From CAG-557 sp045540315 (GTDB lineage Bacteria > Bacillota > Clostridia > Oscillospirales > Acutalibacteraceae): a DNA stretch of 64,000 nt. Both the position numbers and the translations under genes were made by a program. Shown here in pieces: positions 50,407 through 58,892 of the stretch. The notes under the pieces are model-generated. The model did no database searches and was not told where the DNA came from. It saw nothing but the letters and a program-made list of their open reading frames with translations. The DNA lies in NCBI GenBank assembly GCA_045540315.1, contig JAZQHA010000053.1:79074-143073 (forward strand), written 5' to 3'. How positions within the stretch are numbered: position 1 is the first letter of the stretch; every line of letters starts with the position of its first letter.

Positions 50407-52035
50407 TTAATACATTCCGCCCATACCTGGATCCATCGGCATAGCAGGAGCTTTTTCTTCCTTAATGTCTGTTACTAAAGACTCGGTGGTCAAGACCATA
50501 GCAGCTACAGATGCAGCATTTTGGAGTGCAGAACGGGTAACTTTTGTCGGGTCAACGATGCCGGCAGAAATCATATCAACGTATTCCTCCGTGCGAGCAT
50601 TGTAACCGAAACCAACTTTATTTTCGTTTTGAATGCGATTTATAATTACAGACCCCTCAACGCCAGCATTCTTAGCTATCTGACGAAGTGGTTCTTCAAG
50701 AGCCTTAAGCACAATGGCAACGCCTGTTTTTTCATCACTTTCAGAGCTAGCGAGAAGAGCCTCTACACTCGGGATAGCATTGATAAGCGCGACACCGCCA
50801 CCGGCCACGATACCTTCTTCTACGGCAGCCTTAGTCGCTGCAAGTGCATCCTCTATGCGAAGTTTCTTTTCTTTCATCTCAATTTCAGTTGCAGCGCCAA
50901 CCTTGATTACAGCTACGCCACCAGCGATTTTTGCCAAACGCTCTTGCAATTTTTCTTTGTCAAACTCAGAAGTAGTATTCTCAATTTGCGCACGAATTTG
51001 AGCCACTCTATTTTTGATTTCCTCGGCATTTCCAGCGCCATCCACGATGATAGTATTTTCTTTCTCGATTTTAACTTGACGTGCACGACCAAGTTGATCG
51101 ATTGTTGTATCCTTTAGCTCAAGGCCTAACTCCTCAGTAATTACTTGGCCACCAGTTAGGATAGCGATGTCACGAAGCATTTCTTTTCTTCTGTCGCCAA
51201 AACCAGGAGCCTTAACTGCAACACAAGTAAATGTTCCACGAAGTTTGTTCAAAATAAGTGTTGCAAGAGCTTCACCCTCAACGTCCTCTGCGATGATGAC
51301 TAGCTTTTTACCAGACTGAACGACTTGCTCTAAAAGCGGTAAAATTTCTTGAATGTTCGTGATTTTCTTGTCAGTAATTAAAATATATGCATCATCGATA
51401 GTAGCAACCATTTTTTCAGTGTCGGTAACCATGTAAGGAGAAACATATCCTCTGTCAAACATCATACCCTCAACGATTTCTGAGTATGTTTCTGCAGTTT
51501 TAGACTCCTCAACAGTGATAACACCATCAGAGCCAACCTTCTCCATAGCCTCTGCAATAAGTTGCCCAATAAAGTCATCTGCAGCAGAAATTGTTGCAAC
51601 CCTTGCGATATCATCTGTTCCGTTAACTTTCTTCGAGTTATTAACAAGAGTTTCAACTGCTTTGTCAACGGCTTTTTGGATACCCTTTTTAACAATCATA
51701 GGATTTGCGCCAGCGGCAACATTTTTCATACCCTCACGGATAAGTGCTTGTGCCAAAAGCGTCGCTGTAGTTGTACCGTCACCCGCAACGTCGTTAGTTT
51801 TCGTCGATACTTCTTTAACAAGCTGTGCGCCCATATTTTCAAATGGGTCTTCAAGCTCAATCTCTTTTGCAATAGTTACACCATCATTCGTGATGAGAGG
51901 TGAACCAAATTTTTTATCTAAAACTACATTTCGGCCTCTAGGTCCGAGTGTAATTTTAACTGTATCTGCAAGTTGATTTACACCACTTAGTAGAGCTTTT
52001 CGTGCGTCTTCTCCGTAGATGATTTTTTTAGCCAT
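50407..52035 (-). CDS. groEL: Chaperonin GroEL
   Basis: The 542-residue GroEL has KIIYGEDARKALLSGVNQLA, the ATP-site Asp in GDGTTTATLLAQ, the GAGNAEEIKNRV region and a C-terminal GGM-type tail PMDPGMGGMY. It forms the 14-mer folding chamber with GroES. Expression is under the CIRCE operator before groES. Confidence 0.99.
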   Translation of the reverse strand: MAKKIIYGEDARKALLSGVNQLADTVKITLGPRGRNVVLDKKFGSPLITNDGVTIAKEIELEDPFENMGAQLVKEVSTKTNDVAGDGTTTATLLAQALIREGMKNVAAGANPMIVKKGIQKAVDKAVETLVNNSKKVNGTDDIARVATISAADDFIGQLIAEAMEKVGSDGVITVEESKTAETYSEIVEGMMFDRGYVSPYMVTDTEKMVATIDDAYILITDKKITNIQEILPLLEQVVQSGKKLVIIAEDVEGEALATLILNKLRGTFTCVAVKAPGFGDRRKEMLRDIAILTGGQVITEELGLELKDTTIDQLGRARQVKIEKENTIIVDGAGNAEEIKNRVAQIRAQIENTTSEFDKEKLQERLAKIAGGVAVIKVGAATEIEMKEKKLRIEDALAATKAAVEEGIVAGGGVALINAIPSVEALLASSESDEKTGVAIVLKALEEPLRQIAKNAGVEGSVIINRIQNENKVGFGYNARTEEYVDMISAGIVDPTKVTRSALQNAASVAAMVLTTESLVTDIKEEKAPAMPMDPGMGGMY

Positions 52036-52104
52036 ATCTAATCCTCCAAAATATGTAAGTTATAAAGTTAAAATATTAATTTTTAAGTACGAGTGATAAT
52101 AAAA

Positions 52105-52389
52105 TTATTCAACAACCGCTAATATATCAGACTGGCGAAGTATTGTGTACTCTTCGTTGTCAAACTTAACTTCTGTTCCAGAATACTTGCTTGTAATGAC
52201 TCTATCTCCAACTTTTACATACATTGTTACTTCTTTGCCATCCACCAAGCCGCCCGGGCCAACTGCTACTACTGATGCGATTTGTGGTTTTTCCTTAGCG
52301 GCCGCAGCCAACACAATGCCGCTTTTTGTTGTTTCCTGAGCTTGTTCCATTTTGATAACAACTCGGTCTGCTAGGGGTTTAATTGTCAT
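52105..52389 (-). CDS. groES: Co-chaperonin GroES
   Basis: The 94-residue protein has IKPLADRVVIKMEQAQETTKSG with the mobile loop, and KYSGTEVKFDNEEYTILRQSDILAVVE. It is the first gene of groES-groEL, and GGAGGC precedes the start. Confidence 0.98.
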   Translation of the reverse strand: MTIKPLADRVVIKMEQAQETTKSGIVLAAAAKEKPQIASVVAVGPGGLVDGKEVTMYVKVGDRVITSKYSGTEVKFDNEEYTILRQSDILAVVE

Positions 52390-52422
52390 AAAAATATGCC
52401 TCCTTAGAGCACTTTATATTTT

Positions 52423-52449
52423 TTAGCACTCTGCTTTAACGAGTGCTAA
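52423..52449 (-). promoter_or_regulatory. CIRCE operator (HrcA site)
   Basis: TTAGCACTC, 9 bases, GAGTGCTAA: a perfect CIRCE. It lies between the promoter and groES, so HrcA should repress groESL until heat or misfolding releases it. Confidence 0.97.
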
Positions 52450-52453
52450 ATTT

Positions 52454-52482
52454 ATTTTAGTTTCTAAAAAAGAAAAAAGCAA
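52454..52482 (-). promoter_or_regulatory. Promoter of groESL
   Basis: TTGCTT (52477-52482), 17 bases, TAAAAT (52454-52459) on the minus strand, directly before CIRCE. Confidence 0.75.
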
Positions 52483-52567
52483 GAAAAAATTGTCTGTTTG
52501 CTAATTTTTATTCCGCTATTTTTTAGCTTAACTTTGTTAAAAAATAAGTTCGCTTCTTGCCAGCGGC

Positions 52568-52672
52568 GCCGCGAGGCCACACGAACCCAATTTTGTGGTT
52601 CGTGTGCAATAAACACTGTAATAAGTGTTTATTGGGCGTAATAAAAATTTTTTTATTACGCCGCCTCGCGGC
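52568..52672. repeat. Four-way-junction hairpin repeat, copy R9 (type B)
   Basis: Outer stem GCCGCGAGGC (52568-52577) with GCCTCGCGGC (52663-52672). Arms: CACACGAACC/GGTTCGTGTG with inner pairing, CAATAAACACT/AGTGTTTATTG and GGCGTAATAAAAA with its complement. It lies between the divergent groES and spoVAD genes, where no transcript end is expected. Confidence 0.93.
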
Positions 52673-52771
52673 GGTTTTATAGGTTAGCTCTTTCTATATT
52701 TTTGAATAGTTAAGCTAAAAATACCAAATAATAAAACCAGTTAGATTTAAGTTTAAAAGGAGAAATATTAC

Positions 52772-53782
52772 ATGGCAAAACGAATAGGAAAATACACTAT
52801 TCAAATGGAAAATATGCCCTCAATTGAAGGTTATGCTTCTGTTTGCGGAAAAAAAGAGGCAGAAGGACCGCTAGGTAAATTTTTTGATCAAACCTTTGAC
52901 GATACAACATTGGGAGAATCTTCTTGGGAGAAAGCAGAGAGTAAATTACAATCAAAGGCGGTAAGTTTAGCGATAGAAAAATCCAAGGTGAATGAAAAAG
53001 ACATTAATTTTATTTTTGCAGGTGACTTGTTGAATCAATGTATTTCCTCTACTTTTGGGCTAAGAAATTTAAATATTCCATTTGTAGGTCAATATGGTGC
53101 CTGCTCAACGATGGCACAAACGCTGGCACTTGCTTCGATTATGGTTGATGTAGGTATTGCAAAAAATTGTATCGCAGTTACATCATCACATTTTTGCTCT
53201 GCGGAACGTCAATTTAGGTTTCCATTGGAATATGGAGGACAAAGAACACCCACAGCTCAATGGACAGTTACCGGTTCCGGTGCAATTGTTGTTGGTAGTA
53301 ACGGACAAAACCCGAAAATTGCTAGTGTAACTATTGGTAAAATAACGGACCTTGGAATAAAAGACGCCAACAATATGGGAGCAGCGATGGCTCCGGCGGC
53401 AGCGGCTACATTGGAAGATTTTTTCTGTGATACTAGCACACAACCAGATGACTATGATTTAATCTTAACGGGCGATTTAGGCGAAGTCGGAAGCAAACTT
53501 ATGAAGGAACTTCTCTCACGCAATGGAATTCACATAAAAAACAATCATCAAGATTGCGGACTTTTAATTTACGACCAAAAAGCTCAAGACGTACATGCTG
53601 GCGGTTCAGGATGTGGATGTTCTGCGTCAGTTTTATGCTCTATAATTTTAAACAAACTCAAAAATAACGAATTAAAAAATATTTTATTCATGGCCACAGG
53701 TGCGCTTATGTCTCCAACGTCCACTCAGCAAGGCGAAAGTATTCCCTCTGTTGCACATCTAGTCAATATTAAGTCGTCGTAA
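52772..53782 (+). CDS. spoVAD: Stage V sporulation protein AD
   Basis: SpoVAD is the thiolase-fold subunit of the dipicolinic acid channel SpoVA in spores. The 336-residue protein has NQCISSTFGLRNLNIPFVGQYGACSTMAQTLALAS with the thiolase-like Cys, GGSGCGCSASVL and GALMSPTSTQQGESIPSVAH. Typical spoVAC and spoVAE neighbours are absent in the window. AAAGGAG precedes ATG 52772. Confidence 0.93.
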   Translation: MAKRIGKYTIQMENMPSIEGYASVCGKKEAEGPLGKFFDQTFDDTTLGESSWEKAESKLQSKAVSLAIEKSKVNEKDINFIFAGDLLNQCISSTFGLRNLNIPFVGQYGACSTMAQTLALASIMVDVGIAKNCIAVTSSHFCSAERQFRFPLEYGGQRTPTAQWTVTGSGAIVVGSNGQNPKIASVTIGKITDLGIKDANNMGAAMAPAAAATLEDFFCDTSTQPDDYDLILTGDLGEVGSKLMKELLSRNGIHIKNNHQDCGLLIYDQKAQDVHAGGSGCGCSASVLCSIILNKLKNNELKNILFMATGALMSPTSTQQGESIPSVAHLVNIKSS

Positions 53783-53830
53783 ATTTAAAAGACAGCGGTT
53801 TTGAAGAAAGCCATAATCAAATGCCGCGGC

Positions 53831-53939
53831 GCCGCGAGGCGCCGAATGCCTACTAGGGCATTCGGCCAGTCCAAAGTGCAACAACGTTGGACTTTGGACC
53901 ACAACGAAAATAAAAATTTATTTTCGTTGGCCTCGCGGC
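53831..53939. repeat. Four-way-junction hairpin repeat, copy R10 (type A, inverted)
   Basis: Outer stem GCCGCGAGGC (53831-53840) with GCCTCGCGGC (53930-53939). The three arms of R2 appear in reverse order: GCCGAATGCC and complement, GTCCAAAGT/ACTTTGGAC with an inner CAAC/GTTG, and the CAACGAAAATAAA palindrome. It lies between spoVAD and folD. Confidence 0.93.
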
Positions 53940-54054
53940 CCGAGCGGCAGGTCTCTGAAAAGACATCAAATATGGCACCCTCAGATTTCATAATATTTAT
54001 TACTTTTTTCACTAACTATGTTATAATGTAAGGTAATTAACCGGAGGTGTAACG

Positions 54055-54909
54055 ATGACAAATATCATAGACGGTAAAGAAATTTCTACAAACTTAAAAA
54101 ATAACTTAAAAAAACAAGTATCTCAACTAAAGACAACCGGTATTTATCCAGCACTAGCAGTAATTATTGTCGGCGATAATCCGGCATCTAAGGTATATGT
54201 GAAAAATAAAAAAAGAGCCTGTGAGGAAATAGGCATAAAGTCATACGAGTTCGCGCTATCCGAGGGAACCAGCGAAGCTGAGTTAATAAATTTAATAAAT
54301 GAGTTGAATAGTCGAAAAGATATCAATGGTATATTGGTTCAGCTTCCACTGCCTGCACATATCAACGAGAAAACTGTAATTGAGCATATTAATCCCATTA
54401 AAGATGTGGATGCTTTTCATGAAATAAACGTCGGAAAAATTATGACCGGCAACTTTAAGTTTTTGCCTTGCACACCGGCTGGGATTATACATTTGTTAGA
54501 TGCTTCGGATATTGAGATTGCTAGTAAACATTGTGTAATTATTGGACGCAGCAATATTGTCGGTAAGCCACTTGCCATGCTTATGTTACATAGGGACGCA
54601 ACTGTTACGATTTGCCACAGTAAGACGCAAAACTTGAAGGAAATTTGTAAGACCGCAGATATTTTAATTGCGGCAGTAGGTAAGGCAAGGTTTGTAACAA
54701 CTGATATGGTAAAACCAGGTGCAGTTGTTGTAGATGTAGGGATAAACAGAACTAATGAAGGAAAACTTTGCGGTGATGTCGACTTTGAAAATGTAAAAAA
54801 CATCGCATCTTACATAACGCCTGTTCCAGGTGGCGTTGGACCAATGACGATTGCAATGCTTATGCAAAATACAATTACAGCAACATTGATTCAAGATAGT
54901 AATGACTAA
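54055..54909 (+). CDS. folD: Methylenetetrahydrofolate dehydrogenase/cyclohydrolase
   Basis: FolD interconverts 5,10-methylene-, methenyl- and 10-formyl-tetrahydrofolate. The 284-residue protein has YVKNKKRACEEIGI with the catalytic Lys, QLPLPAHI, VIGRSNIVGKPLAMLM and PGGVGPMTIAMLMQNT. GGAGGTG precedes the ATG. Confidence 0.97.
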   Translation: MTNIIDGKEISTNLKNNLKKQVSQLKTTGIYPALAVIIVGDNPASKVYVKNKKRACEEIGIKSYEFALSEGTSEAELINLINELNSRKDINGILVQLPLPAHINEKTVIEHINPIKDVDAFHEINVGKIMTGNFKFLPCTPAGIIHLLDASDIEIASKHCVIIGRSNIVGKPLAMLMLHRDATVTICHSKTQNLKEICKTADILIAAVGKARFVTTDMVKPGAVVVDVGINRTNEGKLCGDVDFENVKNIASYITPVPGGVGPMTIAMLMQNTITATLIQDSND

Positions 54910-55151
54910 ATTTTTTACCATGTTGTTACGAGCTGTGTTTCAATGCACATTGAGAAAATAAGTACATATCATATTTGTATATAAAGATATGGTTTTTTAT
55001 ATCCGTACGTATTCCATATAAATATGCTAAATAATGGCATGGAGATTATTTTTATTAAAGAGATTGTTCTAGTTTTACGTGTGCAAAAATCTACACGCAT
55101 CAATTTGTTTGTTTTGCACATAAAAAATTAATTTTAATGTGATGTTTGTCG

Positions 55152-55180
55152 TTGCGATTTTTTACACTTTATGATATAAT
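55152..55180 (+). promoter_or_regulatory. Sigma-A-like promoter of the desulfidase-family gene
   Basis: TTGCGA (55152-55157), 17 bases, TATAAT (55175-55180). The gap 54910-55151 is AT-rich with short dyads such as GATATGG near 54980 and no gene. Confidence 0.65.
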
Positions 55181-55266
55181 TTAAATTGCGGTTATATATT
55201 TTCTAATTCTTAGGCTTACCTTTTTGACAAACTTCATTCAATTTTATTTATTGAAAGGACGTTAGT

Positions 55267-56574
55267 ATGGTTAAGAATCTTTTAATGGAGAATGCGCCTC
55301 AAGAAAAAAATAATACTTATTTTGCTTTTCTGCAAATTCTAAACGAGGAACTTATCCCTGCTATGGGTTGCACCGAACCAATTTCTCTTGCATATGCCGC
55401 CGCAAAAGCCCGTTGTATCCTTGGTGAACTGCCAGACAAAATCGATGTAGTAGTTAGCGGCAATATCATCAAAAACGTTAAAAGCGTTGTTGTTCCTAAT
55501 ACCGATGGACTAAAAGGTATAAAAGCTGCCGTGGCTGCGGGCATTATCTCGGCAAGAGAGGATAAAATTCTCGAGGTTTTATCTGATATTACGCCAACCC
55601 AAAGAGTCGAAATCATCAATTACCTCAGTAATACTCCTATTAGTATTGCCCCGGCAACAACTCCATTGAATTTTGATATTCTTTTAACCTTATTTAAAGA
55701 CGATTCTTATGTTAAGTTGAGGATTGTTGAGGACCATACAAATGTTGTTTTAATAGAGAAAAATGGAGAAGTTTTATATACCCCAGGGAAGATTAATGCT
55801 CATGTCGTACACAACAGCAATAAACAACTTCTCAGCATAGAACGTATTTTTAATTTTGCTAACACCGTCGCAATAGAAGATATTAAGGACTTAATCGATA
55901 AGCAAATTAGTTGCAATACAGCCATCGCTGAGGAAGGACTTCGTGGCAACTATGGAGCCAACATCGGTAAGACTTTATTATCTATGTATGGTAATGACGT
56001 AAAAGTTCGCGCAAAAGCTAAAGCCGCTGCTGGTTCCGATGCTCGTATGAACGGTTGCGAGTTGCCGGTTGTTATTGTCTCGGGTAGTGGTAACCAAGGC
56101 TTAACCGTAAGCTTACCAGTGATTGAGTATGCAAAGGAATATGACGTAGAACAAGAAAAATTATATCGTGCGCTTGTTTTGTCAAATCTTATTGCTATTC
56201 ACTTAAAGGCTGGTATTGGAAGTCTTTCAGCATTTTGTGGCGCTGTTTGTGCAGGTTGCGCAAGTGGTGCAGGTATAGCTTATATGCTCGACGGTTCTTT
56301 GCAAGCTGTATCAAAAACGATTTCAAATTCACTTGGAATGGTTTCTGGTATGGTTTGTGATGGGGCAAAATCATCTTGTGCAGCAAAAATTGTGAGCTCC
56401 ATTGAGGCCGGTATTTTAGGGTATCATATGTATCTGAATGAGAAAGATTTTTTACCTGGCGACGGTATTGTTGGAGAAGATATCGAAGTCACAGTGCAAA
56501 ATATTTGGCGCCTTGGAAAAGATGGAATGAAGGAAACCGATAGAGAAATTTTAAATATTATGACCGGAAATTAA
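55267..56574 (+). CDS. L-cysteine desulfidase / L-serine dehydratase alpha-family enzyme
   Basis: The 435-residue protein belongs to the UPF0597/CyuA-YhaM group. Cys residues that hold a [4Fe-4S] cluster and act in catalysis appear in MGCTEPISLAYAAAK, CGAVCAGCASGAG and MVCDGAKSSCAAK. The family includes Fe-S cysteine desulfidases that make pyruvate, ammonia and sulfide. GAAAGGACG precedes ATG 55267. Monocistronic. Confidence 0.87.
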   Translation: MVKNLLMENAPQEKNNTYFAFLQILNEELIPAMGCTEPISLAYAAAKARCILGELPDKIDVVVSGNIIKNVKSVVVPNTDGLKGIKAAVAAGIISAREDKILEVLSDITPTQRVEIINYLSNTPISIAPATTPLNFDILLTLFKDDSYVKLRIVEDHTNVVLIEKNGEVLYTPGKINAHVVHNSNKQLLSIERIFNFANTVAIEDIKDLIDKQISCNTAIAEEGLRGNYGANIGKTLLSMYGNDVKVRAKAKAAAGSDARMNGCELPVVIVSGSGNQGLTVSLPVIEYAKEYDVEQEKLYRALVLSNLIAIHLKAGIGSLSAFCGAVCAGCASGAGIAYMLDGSLQAVSKTISNSLGMVSGMVCDGAKSSCAAKIVSSIEAGILGYHMYLNEKDFLPGDGIVGEDIEVTVQNIWRLGKDGMKETDREILNIMTGN

Positions 56575-56821
56575 ATGTTGTTATGTCACTGAACGGTCAA
56601 ATTATAGTGACAAAAAACTTGATATATACGCCCTATTTAAACGCTCAACTTTATTGGTGTTTAAACACAAAAAGCGTTTATGTATTTGTTTGGTATTCAG
56701 CGAAAGGTAAAATGTTATCCATTTTCTCTTTTAGAAAAATTAGCAGTATGATATAGTGTATAATATCAAGTATGGTCAGTGATAATGTCAATAGGGAAAA
56801 ATTAAAAGGAGGTTTTGAAAA

Positions 56822-57346
56822 ATGAAAAAAAGTCTTTGTGTTTTAACAATGCTTTCTTCGTTGCTTGTTAGCACTGCTGGTACTGGGGCTTCGTGTAAGG
56901 CAATAGAGCCGACAGGGTGTATTGCAATTGCTATTGGAGCAACCACTTTATCTGCTTTATCTGCTGCTGGTTACAAAATTTACACCATGAAAAGTAATAG
57001 CACCGTTCCAGATATAAACAGCATAAATTTTACTGTAGAAAACAGTCCTACATATATACATGAAGATCTTGTTGAGCATTTGAATCAACTTGTGCTTATT
57101 CCAGAAAACAAAAATGTATGTCCTTATATTTCTAAGTCAACTCAACCAAGCAGTAAAACCAATATTGCTGAAAATATTATAAAGAACGCATCCTCTAATG
57201 ATACTTCTTCTGTAAATAAAACGTGCGAAAACCTTAGTTTCTTCGAGAAAGTAAAGTGTTTTGTCAATTTATGTGATAATTGGATAGACGCAAAGTTTGG
57301 TGGAGGAAATCTAGAAAGATTTAGAGTGCATTTTAAAGAGGTATAA
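56822..57346 (+). CDS. Secreted protein of unknown function, cluster member 1
   Basis: The 174-residue protein has a signal peptide ending near GASCKAIE, a second hydrophobic stretch (CIAIAIGATTLSALSAAG), a Ser/Asn-rich middle and a C-terminal Cys pair region ENLSFFEKVKCFVNLCDNW. AAAGGAGG precedes the ATG. The next gene has the same SxCKAI motif after its signal, so they look like distant paralogues. No known domain. Confidence 0.65.
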   Translation: MKKSLCVLTMLSSLLVSTAGTGASCKAIEPTGCIAIAIGATTLSALSAAGYKIYTMKSNSTVPDINSINFTVENSPTYIHEDLVEHLNQLVLIPENKNVCPYISKSTQPSSKTNIAENIIKNASSNDTSSVNKTCENLSFFEKVKCFVNLCDNWIDAKFGGGNLERFRVHFKEV

Positions 57347-57395
57347 TTTTAAACCCCAAAATTAATTTTTATTAAATAAAAGGAGACGGTGAAAA

Positions 57396-57956
57396 ATGAA
57401 AAAAATCATTTGTAACGTGATGGCGATGGCTCTGTTAGCTGGTGGTAGCTCTACTTGTAAGGCAATCAGTGAAGAGGAACGTGTTATTCTTCAAAAAGCA
57501 TTCTTTGTAACTATGAATGAGCGTCAATTTAAACAATTTTTGAACGAGCCTCAATTTAAACAATTGTTAAAGGAAATCGAACAAAACAACAAAAGTAATA
57601 ATGATACTGCCAAGCAAGCAAACAAAAAAACAGAAAATAAAACATCAGTAACAAGTAAGATTTTAAAAGGTTTAGCGATTGCTTTGGGCGTTGCGGGAAC
57701 TGCAGTCGCGGGTGCTTGTGTGCATAATCATGTTGCTAATCGCCAGTCATTTTATGTAAAAGGCATCTTTGAGCAGATAAAAGAGCACATTCAAAGTTTA
57801 GTAAACAATCGCGTTTGCCCTGAAACTAGCTTTGTAGAAAAAGCTAAGCATGTTGTTTCAGATTTGTATTATCGTTTATATTATAAAGGTCAAGGTATTT
57901 GCCAAGTTGCACCAAAGTGTTTCGCGGATGAGCTAAACGTTTGCGATATAAATTAG
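57396..57956 (+). CDS. Secreted protein of unknown function, cluster member 2
   Basis: The 186-residue protein has a signal peptide ending near SSTCKAIS, an FKQFLNEPQFKQLLKEI short repeat (QFKQFL, QFKQLL) near residue 45, a Lys/Asn-rich linker, a hydrophobic segment (LAIALGVAGTAVAGACV) and four C-terminal Cys. It follows member 1 by 49 bases with AAGGAGACGG before the ATG. Confidence 0.65.
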   Translation: MKKIICNVMAMALLAGGSSTCKAISEEERVILQKAFFVTMNERQFKQFLNEPQFKQLLKEIEQNNKSNNDTAKQANKKTENKTSVTSKILKGLAIALGVAGTAVAGACVHNHVANRQSFYVKGIFEQIKEHIQSLVNNRVCPETSFVEKAKHVVSDLYYRLYYKGQGICQVAPKCFADELNVCDIN

Positions 57957-57990
57957 AGCATCACTAAAGATATTGCTCAGGAGTATTTAA

Positions 57991-58113
57991 ATGAGTATAG
58001 TTTCTCAAAACATGTGGAATGTTCTTGATTTAAAAAATTGCGTTAACAAACCAAAGAAAACTAATCTCTCTTTGATGCTAACAGAGCAAAACTTGAAATT
58101 TTATTTTAACTAA
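57991..58113 (+). CDS. Possible 40-residue ORF
   Basis: ATG 57991 is preceded by AGGAG at 8 bases. The frame (IVSQNMWNVLDLKNC, then KPKKTNLSLMLTEQ) has no signal peptide. It lies between members 2 and 3 of the secreted cluster. It may be a degraded gene or a real small protein. Confidence 0.3.
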   Translation: MSIVSQNMWNVLDLKNCVNKPKKTNLSLMLTEQNLKFYFN

Positions 58114-58141
58114 ATTGTTTATCAATGGAGACGTTTGTATA

Positions 58142-58594
58142 ATGAAAAAAAATATATCTTTTTTACTAATTATTACAACTTTAATATCTGGATGCTGTAA
58201 ATATACATATGCAAAAGGTGATGATTCATATACAAATTCAGAAACACATCATCAACAATATAATTCGGTAGATTTGATTAATGATCCTCAGTTTGACGCA
58301 GCAATCAAAAATAGGCTTTTAGAACTTTCTAAAGACAAAAAATTTACCGATAAAATTGTAAGAAATTATGAAAAATCGCATCAAGAAGCTATTTGGATGA
58401 CTTTTGTCAAGTTTCCATTTAGACTTATTTGGAAAACGATTAAAATTACTTTTAACTACATCATTGGTAAAAATGTTGCCGAATGTTTAGCAAAGGTTAT
58501 TCCAATTGCATTATTAGCGCTCGATGCACGATACAAATTTACTGCTACGAAAACAATACTAAGCTGGATTAAATATATTTTATTGCCACATTAA
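58142..58594 (+). CDS. Secreted protein of unknown function, cluster member 3
   Basis: The 150-residue protein has a signal peptide with LISGCCKY (lipobox-like SGC), a charged middle (NDPQFDAAIKNRLLELSK) similar in spacing to the NEPQFKQ segment of member 2, and a hydrophobic C-terminal half. GGAGACG precedes ATG 58142. Members 1-3 may form one transcript. Confidence 0.6.
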   Translation: MKKNISFLLIITTLISGCCKYTYAKGDDSYTNSETHHQQYNSVDLINDPQFDAAIKNRLLELSKDKKFTDKIVRNYEKSHQEAIWMTFVKFPFRLIWKTIKITFNYIIGKNVAECLAKVIPIALLALDARYKFTATKTILSWIKYILLPH

Positions 58595-58696
58595 AACTAA
58601 CACCTAACCATCCTGATGTAAGTTAGAGTGCTAAAAAAAACTAGAAAAAACTTGTCTTAAATCTTCTTTGTGAAATCTAATGACAAGAACACGATA

Positions 58697-58730
58697 AAGG
58701 CGGTGCACTGTGAGCACCGCCTTAAAATAT
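58697..58730 (+). terminator. Probable terminator of the secreted cluster
   Basis: AAGGCGGTGC/GCACCGCCTT with a 7-base loop; only a weak T-rich tail follows. Confidence 0.6.
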
Positions 58731-58804
58731 ATTAATCGAAAACGACCGTTCAATACAACATCATTCTCGCGCGAACATTCCTCTTGCTATAACTCTTCTA
58801 CTCC

Positions 58805-58833
58805 TTGAATTAACATTGTTATTGTCATATAAT
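58805..58833 (+). promoter_or_regulatory. Sigma-A promoter of metG
   Basis: TTGAAT (58805-58810), 17 bases, TATAAT (58828-58833). The leader is short, and no T-box is present. Confidence 0.75.
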
Positions 58834-58892
58834 AGAGCTACTATATATTTGTACTTGTTATGCACTACATTTTTTAGGAGGACTTTTAAATT

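Noticed and set aside
58595..58892. T-box riboswitch expected before metG
   Set aside because: No GGGTGG-ACCGCG-type antiterminator or specifier stem is seen; only a terminator of the upstream cluster and a sigma-A promoter are present.
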